Source: Microbulbifer aggregans
GTDB lineage: Bacteria > Pseudomonadota > Gammaproteobacteria > Pseudomonadales > Cellvibrionaceae
Length of the DNA stretch: 64,000 nt
Direction: 5' to 3'
Assembly (NCBI RefSeq): GCF_001750105.1
Contig: NZ_CP014143.1
Coordinates: 248,001-312,000 of the forward strand
The notes under the pieces are model-generated. The model worked only from the letters and a program-made list of their open reading frames with translations, made no database searches and had not been told where the DNA came from. Positions 43,722 through 53,202 of this stretch are shown here, in pieces (position 1 is the stretch's first letter; every line of letters begins with the position of its first letter). A program made the translations under genes and the position numbers.

Positions 43722-45935
43722 TCAGTCGGCGTTTTTCAGGTGACGATCAAAGAAATCTTTGATCATGCTGTACTGGTGAATCCGGGTCTGCTTGCCGCGC
43801 AGGCTGTGCTTCTTGCCCGGGTAGGTCATCAGGTCGAACTGCTGGCCGTTATCCTGCAACTGCTTGATCAGCTTGGTGGTATTGGTGAACAACACATTGT
43901 CGTCCGCCATGCCATGGTAGATCAGCAGCGGTCCCTTGAGGCCCTCAGCATAAGGGAATACAGAGGCCGCTTCATAAGCTTTCGGCACCTTGTTGGGGTT
44001 ACCCATATACCGCTCGGTGTAGTGAGTGTCATAGAGCTTCCAGTCGGTCACCGGCGCACCGGAGACACCGGCCTTGAAGTAATCACCGGCCTTGAACATG
44101 GTCATGAGCGCCATATAGCCGCCGTAACTATGGCCGAATACACCGATGCGCTCCGGGTCGACAAACGGCAGCGTACGCAGGTAGTTCACCCCTGCCACCT
44201 GGTCGTCTACCTCCACCGAGCCCATCGCCTTGTAGATGGGATTCTCAAACTCGGTGCCTCGATGGGCAGAGCCGCGGTTGTCCACGGTGAAGACCACATA
44301 ACCCTGTTGCGCCATGTACTGGTTAAACAGGCGATCCCAGCTGTTGGTAACCAGCTGCGCGTGGGGCCCGCCGTACAGGAAAACCATCACCGGATAGCGC
44401 TTGGTGGGGTCGAAGTTCGCCGGTTTGTACAGGCGGTAGTAAAGCTGGTGGCCCTCCGGTGCGCGGAAGGCGCCGAATTCCGGCTTGATCCAATCCTGCT
44501 TGTAGGCAAACAGCGGGTGATTCTCATCGACCCGGTTCTCTTCGATCCAGGTGATGCGTTCGCCATCGATGCCGTGCAGGCTTACCTGCTTCGGCGTCTG
44601 CACGTTGGAGAAAGTATCGATATAGCCGGAAGCGTCATCGGCGAATTCAATATCGTGCATACCGGCGCGCTGGGAAATGCGGCGGGGGTCTTCATCCCTG
44701 CCAGCCTCGAGGTCGGCGACATAGAGGTGGCGTTCCATGGGCGTATTTCGACGACCAGTGAAATAGACTCCGCCCTGTGCCTCGTCCACCGCTTCCAGCG
44801 CATCCACGGACCAGTTGCCCGCTGTCAACTTCTTGAGCAACTTGCCATCGAGATCGTACAGGTACAGGTGGCGGAATCCGTCCCGCTCCGAAGACCAGAT
44901 AAAGCGATCGCTGTCTTTGAGGAAGGACAGGTCATCATGCAGGTTGACCCAGGTATCACTCTTCTCCGTGAGCAGGGTACGGCTGGCACCCGAGTCGATA
45001 TTCACCAGACGCAGTTCCAACGTCTGCTGGCTGCGGTTCTGCCACTGATAACTGAGCAGGTTGTCCCGTGCCCATTTCACCCGCGGAATGTAGATATCAG
45101 TCTCTTTGCCGAGGTCGATCCACTGGGTCTTGCCACTGTCGACGTCCAGCACACCGAGCTGGATCTTCACATTCGGGCGTCCAGCTGCCGGGTAGCGCTG
45201 TTCGATCATCTCGATGCGATCCGCATAGATCTCGCTGCGGGTCACCTCATCTACCGGGCTCTCATCGACGCGCAGGAAAGCGATGTGCTTCTCGTCCGGC
45301 GACCACCAGTAGCCGGTCATGCGATCCATCTCTTCCTGGGCAACGAATTCTGCCATGCCGTTCTTGATCGGCCCGTCACCATCGGTAGTCAGCTGTCGCT
45401 CCTTACCCGTCTCGAGATCGACGATAAAGATATCCTGGTCGCGAATGAAGGAGACGTAACGGCCTTTAGGTGAAACCCGCACATCGGTTTCAAATGCCTC
45501 GGTCTCGGTCAGGCGACGCGCCTCTCCCTTGGGCAGATCATAGAAGTAGACATCACCGGCCAGGGGAAACAGCAGGGAATCGCCACTCTCCGACCAGGTG
45601 TACTCCATGATCCCGGTGCCGTAGATTCGCTGGCGCTCGCGGCGGGCCTTCTCTTCGTCGGAAAGATTTTCCTCGCCTTTGTGCAGTCTGTCGGAGTCCA
45701 CCAGCATGCGGGTCTCCCCGTCAGCAATGTTGTACTCCCACAGGTCGTAACGGTCGTAATCCTCCTCACGGCCCTTCAGGAAGGTAACGCGGCGGCCATC
45801 CGGGGAGTATTCCAACGCTCGGGGTGAAGTGCCGTCCAAGGCGGGATCGGAGAACATTCGCTCGATAGTGAGCTGCTCAGCGGAAGATTGCATGGCAATC
45901 ATGCCCCCGAGCAGGCAAAGGATCTTTTTATTCAT
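43722..45935 (-). CDS. S9 family peptidase, dipeptidyl peptidase IV type
   Basis: 737 residues: signal peptide to about 19 (QSSA-EQ), an eight-bladed beta-propeller DPP-IV N-terminal domain (about 30-470), and a C-terminal alpha/beta hydrolase. The nucleophile lies in GHSYGGYMA, the Asp in GMADDNVL and the His in KKHSLRG. RDN-like WDRLFNQYMAQQGYVVFTVDNRG is typical of the family. It is periplasmic or exported and removes Xaa-Pro or similar dipeptides. It is divergent from a LysR gene and ends at a strong terminator. Confidence 0.95.
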   Translation of the reverse strand: MNKKILCLLGGMIAMQSSAEQLTIERMFSDPALDGTSPRALEYSPDGRRVTFLKGREEDYDRYDLWEYNIADGETRMLVDSDRLHKGEENLSDEEKARRERQRIYGTGIMEYTWSESGDSLLFPLAGDVYFYDLPKGEARRLTETEAFETDVRVSPKGRYVSFIRDQDIFIVDLETGKERQLTTDGDGPIKNGMAEFVAQEEMDRMTGYWWSPDEKHIAFLRVDESPVDEVTRSEIYADRIEMIEQRYPAAGRPNVKIQLGVLDVDSGKTQWIDLGKETDIYIPRVKWARDNLLSYQWQNRSQQTLELRLVNIDSGASRTLLTEKSDTWVNLHDDLSFLKDSDRFIWSSERDGFRHLYLYDLDGKLLKKLTAGNWSVDALEAVDEAQGGVYFTGRRNTPMERHLYVADLEAGRDEDPRRISQRAGMHDIEFADDASGYIDTFSNVQTPKQVSLHGIDGERITWIEENRVDENHPLFAYKQDWIKPEFGAFRAPEGHQLYYRLYKPANFDPTKRYPVMVFLYGGPHAQLVTNSWDRLFNQYMAQQGYVVFTVDNRGSAHRGTEFENPIYKAMGSVEVDDQVAGVNYLRTLPFVDPERIGVFGHSYGGYMALMTMFKAGDYFKAGVSGAPVTDWKLYDTHYTERYMGNPNKVPKAYEAASVFPYAEGLKGPLLIYHGMADDNVLFTNTTKLIKQLQDNGQQFDLMTYPGKKHSLRGKQTRIHQYSMIKDFFDRHLKNAD

Positions 45936-46147
45936 ATCACTCTCGCTTACAGCTGGCGGTGCGCGCGATGCGTTTCGCGGGCGTAGGCGAGAGAGTTTAA
46001 TCGCCAGTGCAATTGGCGGCCAGCCCGCTCCAGAAGCAACCAGCCCAGCACTCTCCCCGTCTTCCCCGCATGGCCCGGTTGCAGGCCATCTGGCGCACTG
46101 CTGTAATCTGCATAAGCCGAATCACTATCATAAAAGCTATTGGATAA

Positions 46148-47056
46148 ATGAATATCTCGACCAAGGACGTCAACTTGCTGGTGCTGTTCAAGGTACTGTA
46201 CGAAGAGCAGAACCTGTCCGTGGCCGCCGGGCGCATGGCGCTGAGCCAGCCGGCCCTCAGCCACCGGTTGAACAAGCTGCGCGATGAACTGGGCGACCCG
46301 CTTTTTGTGCGCGCCGCACGCGGCCTTACCCCCACACCCAAGGCTCATGCCCTGGCGCCTGAGGTGGCGCGGTTAGTGGGTGAGATCGAGGGGTTTTACC
46401 AGAACAATGAAGAGCACGACTTCCTGTCCCAGGCGGACGTTGTGCACATCTACAGCACAGACTACGTCGAGCAATTATTAATGCCGGCGCTAATCCACCG
46501 TATCACAGAGCAGGCGCCGCACCTGCAGCTGGTGACCCACAACACCCGCGGACAGTTGCCGGCAAGGGAGCTGGAAAACGGCAGCTGCGATATCGCCATT
46601 GCCGGTTTTTATACCGATCTGCCCGCCACTTTTTACCAGCAGTCCCTGCACTCTGAAGAGTTTGTCGTTCTGGCCAGTCGGGACAACCAACTGATCAAAA
46701 AACAACTCACACTGAAAATTTTTCTGCAGTGCCGCCACCTGGTGACGACACTGACTGGCGACCTGAATGGTGTGGTGGACCGGGCGCTGCAGGCCCAGGG
46801 ACAGAAGCGCATGGTGACCGCCGGGCTCTCCAGTTTTCTTGCCCCGCCTGCAGTGATCTGTGGCACTGACATGCTGCTCACCTGCCTGCGCAGCATCGCC
46901 GAGGAGGCCTGCCGGCGCTACCCGGACCTGAAAGTCTACCCGGTGCCGCTCAAGCTGGAACCGGTACAGGTAGTGCAGACCTGGCATCAGCGCACTCACC
47001 AGGATCCCATGCGGCGCTGGCTGCGACAGCAAATCAAGGAAGTGCTCAGCACCTAG
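46148..47056 (+). CDS. LysR family transcriptional regulator
   Basis: 302 residues. N-terminal winged helix with DVNLLVLFKVLYEEQNLSVA and the recognition block MALSQPALSHRLNKLRDELG, then a periplasmic-binding-type effector domain starting about residue 90. The NVNLL/DVNLL opening is typical of the NodD/LeuO-like branch. It is divergent from the S9 peptidase across 212 bases and might regulate it. Confidence 0.93.
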   Translation: MNISTKDVNLLVLFKVLYEEQNLSVAAGRMALSQPALSHRLNKLRDELGDPLFVRAARGLTPTPKAHALAPEVARLVGEIEGFYQNNEEHDFLSQADVVHIYSTDYVEQLLMPALIHRITEQAPHLQLVTHNTRGQLPARELENGSCDIAIAGFYTDLPATFYQQSLHSEEFVVLASRDNQLIKKQLTLKIFLQCRHLVTTLTGDLNGVVDRALQAQGQKRMVTAGLSSFLAPPAVICGTDMLLTCLRSIAEEACRRYPDLKVYPVPLKLEPVQVVQTWHQRTHQDPMRRWLRQQIKEVLST

Positions 47057-47149
47057 TCACCACAGGTTCGCTGTCCGGTTGGGTGCGACTCCCCGCCATT
47101 CAGACCTGCCCGAGAGTATGGTCGCGAATCGCCACGCCATCGCCCTGCA

Positions 47150-48727
47150 CTAACGCCTCGCCAAACTACCGCTCCAGTGAGCATTGCGCTCCTCCATGCC
47201 CCCGGCGGATCTGGCATTTTCTGCACGATCCGACAAGTCAACCCGGGCAGCTGGCGCGCGACCGGACTTGTCCTCGCCGAAATATATGGTCTGGTGAGGG
47301 AATGGAATCTCAATGCCCTCGTGATCAAATTTAAGCTTGATGCGACGATTGAACTCCCGCCCCACTCGCCACTTCTCATGTGCCAGGGTTTTTGTCCGCG
47401 CCTTGATCATAACCGCACTGTTCTCGAATGCGTCCACACCCAGCACCTCAAGTGGCTCAAGGATAAGCGCACCGAACTCGTCACTGTGCCGCATCTCTTC
47501 GTCCACGGCATGCAGGCATTCAATGACCTCGTCGGTGTTCTCACGATAGGCCACGCCGATCTCCAGCATGTAATAGCTGTAATTCTTCGTCAGGTTATCA
47601 ACGACGGCAATTTCACTGAAGGGAATGGTGTGGACAGTGCCGTCCAGCGCCCGCAACTCGATTTTGCGCAGCGAGATATTGGTAACTTGCCCGGTTCGGC
47701 CACCAACCGTGACGATATCTTCAACCTGCAGAAGGTCCTCGAGCAGGATCGTAAAGCCGGTAAGGAAATCCTTGACCAGGGTCTGGGCACCGAAACCGAT
47801 CGCAATACCGAAAACACCGGCACCGGCCAACAGGGGCATGACATCGATATCGAACTCCGACAGGAGCACCAGAATTGTCATCACAGTCAGCACGAACAAC
47901 AGCAGGTTGCGGATCAGCGGCACGAGGGTGCGCACCCGGGCATTGGCTGACAGCATTTGCTCACCGAAGTAATGCTCGATCACGCTATTGATCGTCTCCC
48001 AGAGCGCACAGAACACCGCCAGCACGAGAAACAGTGACAACGTGACCTGGGCCAGACTTTGCAGGGCCTCCCTGGAAACAAACTCAACCAGAGCACCACC
48101 GAAAAGCTCCACTACGGTATAGCCAAACAGGATTACGGCCATAGCGTAACCGAGCCAGCACTGCAGTCGGAATAATACTGAAAATCGTGAACGCGAAAGT
48201 CTCAACCGCTTACGGGCTGGTCGCAGTTTTCCATCGATAAACGAGGCGATGCGATTATTGATCCCTACGCCCAGCAGTAAGATGACAGTGGCAATGACCA
48301 GTAACAGAAGCTTCCCCGCTTCATTTGCAGAGAGGCCAATCCCATTCAGGAAGGATGAATAGTCGCGCACTATCTCGGTGGCCACATCATCTACCGCTAG
48401 GGCGTCACTGATTTTAAGCGCACCACCCTCTGAGGTGGCCTCACCAGCCTCGCGAAGCCGCTTCAGGTTGCCCAGGAATTGTTGCCGCCGCGCAGGATCC
48501 TCCAGCAGTGCAACCAGCTGATCAATCTGGGCTGGTGACAAGCTGGCTTCGGCATCGGTGGAACTTTTTGCAGGCTCCACAGCGTCTTTTCGCAGTGTTT
48601 CTGCCGCAGGGTTGTGAACCGCATCTACAGAGCGCTCTTCGGGCTGGGCAGCGCTCTCCAGTGAAAAGGCCAGCAAAAATAGCAGCACCAACTGCACAAA
48701 GATCATCGCCGCAAGACGCTCATTCAC
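47150..48727 (-). CDS. Mechanosensitive ion channel, MscS family
   Basis: 525 residues: signal-like first helix, a periplasmic helical N-terminal region (about 30-130), then about five transmembrane helices. The pore-lining helix and beta domain are marked by LLAGAGVFGIAIGFGAQTLVKDF and VGGRTGQVTNISLRKIELRA, the MscS core. It would open under membrane tension during hypo-osmotic shock, in keeping with a salt-adapted organism. Longer than E. coli MscS (286) but shorter than MscK. Convergent with the LysR gene. Confidence 0.94.
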   Translation of the reverse strand: MNERLAAMIFVQLVLLFLLAFSLESAAQPEERSVDAVHNPAAETLRKDAVEPAKSSTDAEASLSPAQIDQLVALLEDPARRQQFLGNLKRLREAGEATSEGGALKISDALAVDDVATEIVRDYSSFLNGIGLSANEAGKLLLLVIATVILLLGVGINNRIASFIDGKLRPARKRLRLSRSRFSVLFRLQCWLGYAMAVILFGYTVVELFGGALVEFVSREALQSLAQVTLSLFLVLAVFCALWETINSVIEHYFGEQMLSANARVRTLVPLIRNLLLFVLTVMTILVLLSEFDIDVMPLLAGAGVFGIAIGFGAQTLVKDFLTGFTILLEDLLQVEDIVTVGGRTGQVTNISLRKIELRALDGTVHTIPFSEIAVVDNLTKNYSYYMLEIGVAYRENTDEVIECLHAVDEEMRHSDEFGALILEPLEVLGVDAFENSAVMIKARTKTLAHEKWRVGREFNRRIKLKFDHEGIEIPFPHQTIYFGEDKSGRAPAARVDLSDRAENARSAGGMEERNAHWSGSLARR

Positions 48728-49069
48728 GCGTGTGAAAAAAATATATCCCCCTTCAGAAGATTTTGTTTAACCACCGATACAGTTCCCAACCATCGACAAC
48801 CATGTTTGCCCTAAAATTCAGGAAGGATGTACTGGCGTACTACATGGTTCTCACTGCACAGACTCACCCCTTGCTCCTAAGTCCTGAGGGTAACCGGCCA
48901 CATTTTCAACCCCTGCCGAGGAATACATTGGATATCACATTTTCATAAGTGCGGGGTAGCCTGGGGAATCCATGCTCGTTAGCATGGTGCAACGTTGAGC
49001 AGCCAATTGCTCCGCGCTGTGCCGGAGCGAAACCGGCATTAAATGGTTCACCAATCGAGGAACTAGAGT
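48728..49069. other. Intergenic region with structured leader
   Basis: 342 bases between the MscS gene and the small lipoprotein. Its right third holds two clean hairpins: CCATGCT-CGTT-AGCATGG (48970-48987) and GCTCCG/CGGAGC (49009-49028), just upstream of the lipoprotein ribosome site. No credible coding frame. Confidence 0.6.
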
Positions 49070-49267
49070 ATGGTTATCATGAGGAAAGTGGCACTGGTAT
49101 TTTTCGCCGCGCTGTTGAGTGTTGGCATCGCTGGCTGTGAGCGTGAAACCGGTGCAGAGGAAGTTGGTGAAACGATCGACGAAACTATCGAGGACGCAGG
49201 CAATGCGGTGGAAGATGCCTGCGAGGAAGTGAAGGAAGGTGCGGACGTCGCAGATACCGACTGCTAA
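49070..49267 (+). CDS. Small acidic lipoprotein, entericidin-like
   Basis: 65 residues (62 from the ATG at 49079). Signal sequence followed by lipobox IAGC, with the modified Cys at 24. The mature part is about 42 residues, strongly acidic (many Glu/Asp, two Lys/Arg), predicted as one amphipathic helix with repeated VGETIDETIEDAGNAVEDA. It carries two further Cys, one as the last residue. GAGGAA precedes the ATG. It resembles the small lipoproteins annotated as entericidin-like; anchored probably in the outer membrane. Function unknown. Confidence 0.85.
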   Translation: MVIMRKVALVFFAALLSVGIAGCERETGAEEVGETIDETIEDAGNAVEDACEEVKEGADVADTDC

Positions 49268-49449
49268 CGGTTTCCAGGGGCACCATTGCCGTGAAAGCGA
49301 TGGCGCCCCTGTTACTGACCTATCCTGCCTGCCCTTTCGACTTGCGCACCCCTCATCGGCAGATGCGGTAGCGGTCCTAACCATTAGCCGTCAACAGAGA
49401 TCGACATCCAATCTCAGGACATGAGTCACGCTCAAGGCCGCCATTAAGT

Positions 49450-50145
49450 CTACGTTGATTCCTGTGCCAGCATACGGTCGCGAATGGCTTCCCCCACCCC
49501 CTGGGCCGATGCCGGGTTCTGACCAGTAACCAGGTTGCCATCCACCGTCACCGACTTACCGAAATTGTCGGCCTTTTCGTGAATAGCGCCCCGTTCCTTC
49601 AATGTTTCAGCCAATAGAAAGGGGACAATATCGTCTTTTTCTACTGCTTTTTCCTCATCATCGGTAAACGCGGATAGGCGCTTGCCATCTACAAACCAGC
49701 GTCCGTTACTGAGCTTCACATTCACAAAAGCCGCGGGGCCATGGCAAACAGCGCCAACCACCTTGCCGGCCTCGGCCATTTCGCGAATCGCATCCTGTAC
49801 CGCGGTGCTATCGGGCAGATCCCACATGGTGCCGTGTCCACCGGGAAAATAGAGCGCCGAATAGACGGACAGGTCCACAGTACCGAGTGCCGGTGTTTCC
49901 TTGATCTGATCGGCAACCCCGGGGTCGGACAGAAAAGCCTTGTTGATTTCATCCTCCAGATCTTCACTGGCGGGGTCCACCGGTGCCGGGCCACCCTCAG
50001 GCGTGGCGAAGTCCACCCGGAACCCCGCCTCGCGCAGGACCTTCCACGGATAAGCCGCCTCCGACAGGTGAAAGCCCGTTTTCTGGCCCGTCTCCCCGAG
50101 TTCGCTGTGCCCGGTAAGAACAAATAACACACGCTGATCTGCCAT
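49450..50145 (-). CDS. DJ-1/PfpI family protein (Hsp31/glyoxalase III-like)
   Basis: 231 residues in the class I glutamine-amidotransferase-like fold. The nucleophile is Cys134 in GAVCHGP, with the Glu of LSEAAYPW (about 29) and the GGHGTMWDL block as further active-site elements, the arrangement of Hsp31/HchA and glyoxalase III-type proteins that act on methylglyoxal and glycated proteins. Cytoplasmic. Separate transcription unit, divergent from the pirin gene. Confidence 0.9.
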   Translation of the reverse strand: MADQRVLFVLTGHSELGETGQKTGFHLSEAAYPWKVLREAGFRVDFATPEGGPAPVDPASEDLEDEINKAFLSDPGVADQIKETPALGTVDLSVYSALYFPGGHGTMWDLPDSTAVQDAIREMAEAGKVVGAVCHGPAAFVNVKLSNGRWFVDGKRLSAFTDDEEKAVEKDDIVPFLLAETLKERGAIHEKADNFGKSVTVDGNLVTGQNPASAQGVGEAIRDRMLAQEST

Positions 50146-50334
50146 CTTTCACTCCCAGGAGCTGTCGATTCTATAAACTGCCACACACCCATTACCTAGC
50201 CGACAATAAGGGCGAATGGGTCAAGTACAGCAAATCATTCGATTTCTTTCAGTAAATCCTCACAATAATTGCGATTTATTGGCCGCCACTAACTTTCTAA
50301 GATCCCGGCAACTGACAAGCATAGGATCATCGAC

Positions 50335-51033
50335 ATGGATTACATTCGCCGGGCCGACGATCGCGGTCGCGCCAATTTCGGCTGGCTCGACAGCCGCCAC
50401 TCCTTCTCGTTCGGCAGTTATTTCGATCCCCGACACATGGGCTTTTCTGTACTGCGGGTGATCAATGACGATCGAGTCCGCGGCGGGGCTGGCTTCCCTC
50501 CCCATGGCCACCGGGATATGGAGATTATTTCCTACATACTCAAAGGCTCGATCGAGCACCGCGACAGCACCGGAAACCGGTACAAGGTGCCCGCCGGCGA
50601 AGTACAGCGCATGAGTGCCGGCCGCGGCATTCAGCACTCGGAGTACAATGCCTCACGCACCGAACCGCTGCGATTCCTGCAGATCTGGATCGAACCCAAT
50701 GTCACCGGCATCGAACCAGGCTACGAGCAGGCCAGCATTGAGCAGCGCGGACCTCTGACACCGCTCGTCACCCCTGACGGTCGCGACGGCACGCTGTCCA
50801 TCCATCAGGATGCCAGCCTTTCCCGCCTACGGCTGGCTGCGGGTGAAACGTTCACCCTGGAAACCCATGGCCGCGCTGGTTACCTGCACCTGATCAACGG
50901 CAAGGTCAAAATGGCCGATGAAGAGTTTGGCGAGGGCGACGGTATCGGTTTTATCAAAACCCGGGAGCAACGACTAACGGCCGGTAATGAGGGCGTCGAG
51001 GCACTCTGGTTCGACTTGCCCCGAGGGAGCTGA
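50335..51033 (+). CDS. Pirin family protein (YhhW-like)
   Basis: 232-residue bicupin. The metal-binding residues are visible in PHGHRDMEIISYILKGSIEH (two His, one Glu, His) and MSAGRGIQHSEYN. Bacterial pirins such as YhhW act as quercetin 2,3-dioxygenases in vitro and bind Fe, Ni or Cu. It heads a rightward set of genes with TSUP, DsbA and a lipoprotein; 22 bases separate it from the TSUP gene. Confidence 0.93.
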   Translation: MDYIRRADDRGRANFGWLDSRHSFSFGSYFDPRHMGFSVLRVINDDRVRGGAGFPPHGHRDMEIISYILKGSIEHRDSTGNRYKVPAGEVQRMSAGRGIQHSEYNASRTEPLRFLQIWIEPNVTGIEPGYEQASIEQRGPLTPLVTPDGRDGTLSIHQDASLSRLRLAAGETFTLETHGRAGYLHLINGKVKMADEEFGEGDGIGFIKTREQRLTAGNEGVEALWFDLPRGS

Positions 51034-51055
51034 TCGTGGGCAGAAAGGAGCCGCA

Positions 51056-51808
51056 ATGGAAAGCCTGATTACCTCTCCCCTGTTCTGGTTGCTGGCAAGC
51101 ATCGGGATCATTCTGACCGGCATTTCAAAATCGGGCTTCGCCGGCGGTGCCGGTGTCGTTGCCGTGCCATTACTGGCCTTGGTGATACCGGTACCGACAG
51201 CGGTCTTTCTGATGCTGCCATTACTGCTGGTCATGGATGGGCGCACCATCCAGTACTACTGGCGGCATGCCAATTGGAATGAGCTACGGGCGATACTGCC
51301 CGCAGCCATCGCCGGAATCGTCGCCGGTGGATTCCTGTTGGGTGAGCTGCCCGACAAGCTGCTGAAACTGCTGCTGGGTGTCATCTCCATCGTGTTTGCT
51401 CTGTGGCAGCGCCTGGCCCCCTGGCTTGGCAGTATGCGCGGCAGTGGTTGGCTATGGGGTAGCATTAGTGGACTGACCAGCACGCTGCTACACGCCGGCG
51501 GGCCGCCGATCAATATCTACCTGATCGCCAGAAACTTACCGAAGCTCACCTGGCTGGCCACTGCCGGTATCTTCTTTGGCGCAATGAATGCCCTGAAGGT
51601 CGTTCCCTACGTACTGAGCGGGCAATGGCCCCTGTGGCTTCTATGGCTTTCCCTGGCACTGATTCCCATCGCCCTGCTCGGCACCCGCCTGGGCAAGTGG
51701 GTTCAGGGGTATATATCGGATCGGCACTTCATGCTCTGCTGTCGCGCCCTGCTACTCTTCTCTGGCCTGTTGCTGGTCGTCCAGTCACTCGTGCAGTATT
51801 GGGGTTAG
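51056..51808 (+). CDS. TSUP (TauE/SafE) family membrane permease
   Basis: 250 residues from the ATG at 51056 (AGGAG upstream); the frame extends back into the pirin gene. About eight helices in two halves; GISKSGFAGGAGVVAVPLLA and LLHAGGPPINIYLIAR are the duplicated family motifs. TSUP proteins export or import sulfite, sulfoacetate, taurine-derived and other organic anions; substrate unassigned. Confidence 0.92.
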   Translation: MESLITSPLFWLLASIGIILTGISKSGFAGGAGVVAVPLLALVIPVPTAVFLMLPLLLVMDGRTIQYYWRHANWNELRAILPAAIAGIVAGGFLLGELPDKLLKLLLGVISIVFALWQRLAPWLGSMRGSGWLWGSISGLTSTLLHAGGPPINIYLIARNLPKLTWLATAGIFFGAMNALKVVPYVLSGQWPLWLLWLSLALIPIALLGTRLGKWVQGYISDRHFMLCCRALLLFSGLLLVVQSLVQYWG

Positions 51809-51839
51809 CTAGAGTTACTTAGAGCAACACGGAGGCATC

Positions 51840-52499
51840 ATGTCCAAACTGCCACTTCGTATTGATCTCGTCTCCGACGTGGTCTGCCCCTGGTGTGTTA
51901 TCGGCTATCTGCGCCTGCAGCGCGCCCTGGCAGACTTTGCCGATAGGTTTGAAGCCTCCGTGCACTGGCACCCCTTCGAGCTGAATCCGCAGATGCCACC
52001 AGAGGGCCAGAATCTGCGCGAACACTTGGCGGAAAAGTACGGCACCACACCCCAGCAGAGCATTGAGGCTCGCCAGCGACTGACCGATCTGGGCGCGGAC
52101 CTGGGCTTCGCGTTCAATTACAGCGATGACATGCGCATGTACAACACCTTCGATGCGCATCAGTTGCTGCACTGGTCACACCCCTATGAAAAACAGACAG
52201 CACTCAGCCTGCGGCTGTTCCAGGACTTCTTCGCCGAGCGCAAGGATGTTTCGGATCGCAACGTCCTGGCTGATGCCGCCGAAGCGGTGGGGCTCAATCG
52301 CGAGGAGGCGCTTCAGGTGCTGGAGGATCAGGCCTATGCGCAGGATGTACGCGCCCAGGAGCAGCAGATCCTCGCCCAGGGTATTCAGGGCGTACCGCTC
52401 TTTATCTTTAATCGCGAGTACGGTATCAGTGGCGCCCAGGAGGTGGAAACCTTCAAACAGCAGCTACAGCAGATTATCGATGAGCCGGATCCGAGTTAA
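51840..52499 (+). CDS. DsbA family oxidoreductase, FrnE-like
   Basis: 219 residues. Thioredoxin fold with the active-site CPWC in DVVCPWCVIGYLR near the N terminus and a helical insertion; GIQGVPLFIFNREYGISGAQ holds the cis-Pro (GVPL). No signal peptide, so it is a cytoplasmic FrnE/2-hydroxychromene-2-carboxylate-isomerase-related protein rather than a periplasmic DsbA. FrnE homologues have been linked to polyketide synthesis and oxidative-stress tolerance. Confidence 0.92.
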   Translation: MSKLPLRIDLVSDVVCPWCVIGYLRLQRALADFADRFEASVHWHPFELNPQMPPEGQNLREHLAEKYGTTPQQSIEARQRLTDLGADLGFAFNYSDDMRMYNTFDAHQLLHWSHPYEKQTALSLRLFQDFFAERKDVSDRNVLADAAEAVGLNREEALQVLEDQAYAQDVRAQEQQILAQGIQGVPLFIFNREYGISGAQEVETFKQQLQQIIDEPDPS

Positions 52500-52541
52500 C
52501 GGTCATTGATCAAGAACGCATTTCAACGGGGGAAAAAGGAT

Positions 52542-53180
52542 ATGCCAAGAAATCAACAGCGGTTGCTGGCTACCGTCTTCGTGGCCGCACTGGCCGGCCT
52601 CACGGGTTGTGGTGCCGGGGATAGCGACGAAGGGAAAACGGACGGCCTGCAGCAGCCCGCCGACCGCTTCCTTGCCAATCTTGCCACGCTCTGCGGTAAA
52701 GCGTTTGCGGGGCGGATCGTGGCCAATGAGCCGCGCACAGACCAGCCGGATGCTTTCGAAGGCAAGACATTGATCATGCACGTGCGAGGCTGTGAGGACC
52801 CGACGCGGGAATTAAAAATTCCGTTTCACGTGGGCGAAGATCGCTCCCGCACCTGGGTATTGACCCGCACAGACAGGGGGTTGCGGCTCAAGCACGACCA
52901 TCGACATAAGGATGGCAGTGAAGATGCCGTTACCATGTATGGAGGTGAGAACACCGGAGCAGGCAGCGATACCCGACAGGAATTCCCGGTGGACGCAGAG
53001 TCCATCGCACTTTTCAAACGGGAGGGACTGGACGCATCTGTAGAAAATACCTGGGCGATGGAGATGCATCCCGGCGAGATATTCGCTTACGAGCTGACGC
53101 GGCCCAGCGGGCGACGCTTCCGGGTCGAATTCGATTTGAAAAAGGAAACCGACTTGCCCCCGCCTCCCTGGGGCCACTAA
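52542..53180 (+). CDS. Hypothetical lipoprotein
   Basis: 212 residues from the ATG at 52542, with AAGGA upstream; the frame begins 12 codons earlier. Signal sequence with lipobox LTGC (Cys23), then a soluble domain of about 180 residues containing a conserved-looking LRLKHDHRHKDGSEDAVTMY segment, a second Cys pair (LCGK and GCED) and an ELTRPSGRRFRVEFDL C-terminal strand. I recognise no family, although similar proteins are common in marine gammaproteobacteria. Last gene of the pirin-TSUP-DsbA group. Confidence 0.8.
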   Translation: MPRNQQRLLATVFVAALAGLTGCGAGDSDEGKTDGLQQPADRFLANLATLCGKAFAGRIVANEPRTDQPDAFEGKTLIMHVRGCEDPTRELKIPFHVGEDRSRTWVLTRTDRGLRLKHDHRHKDGSEDAVTMYGGENTGAGSDTRQEFPVDAESIALFKREGLDASVENTWAMEMHPGEIFAYELTRPSGRRFRVEFDLKKETDLPPPPWGH

Positions 53181-53202
53181 ACCAGAAGCGGACTCTTACC
53201 GG

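Noticed and set aside
43740..45473. 577-codon open frame on the plus strand
   Set aside because: Antisense shadow of the S9 peptidase gene, whose signal peptide, propeller and catalytic triad are clear. The shadow has no ribosome site or recognisable domain.
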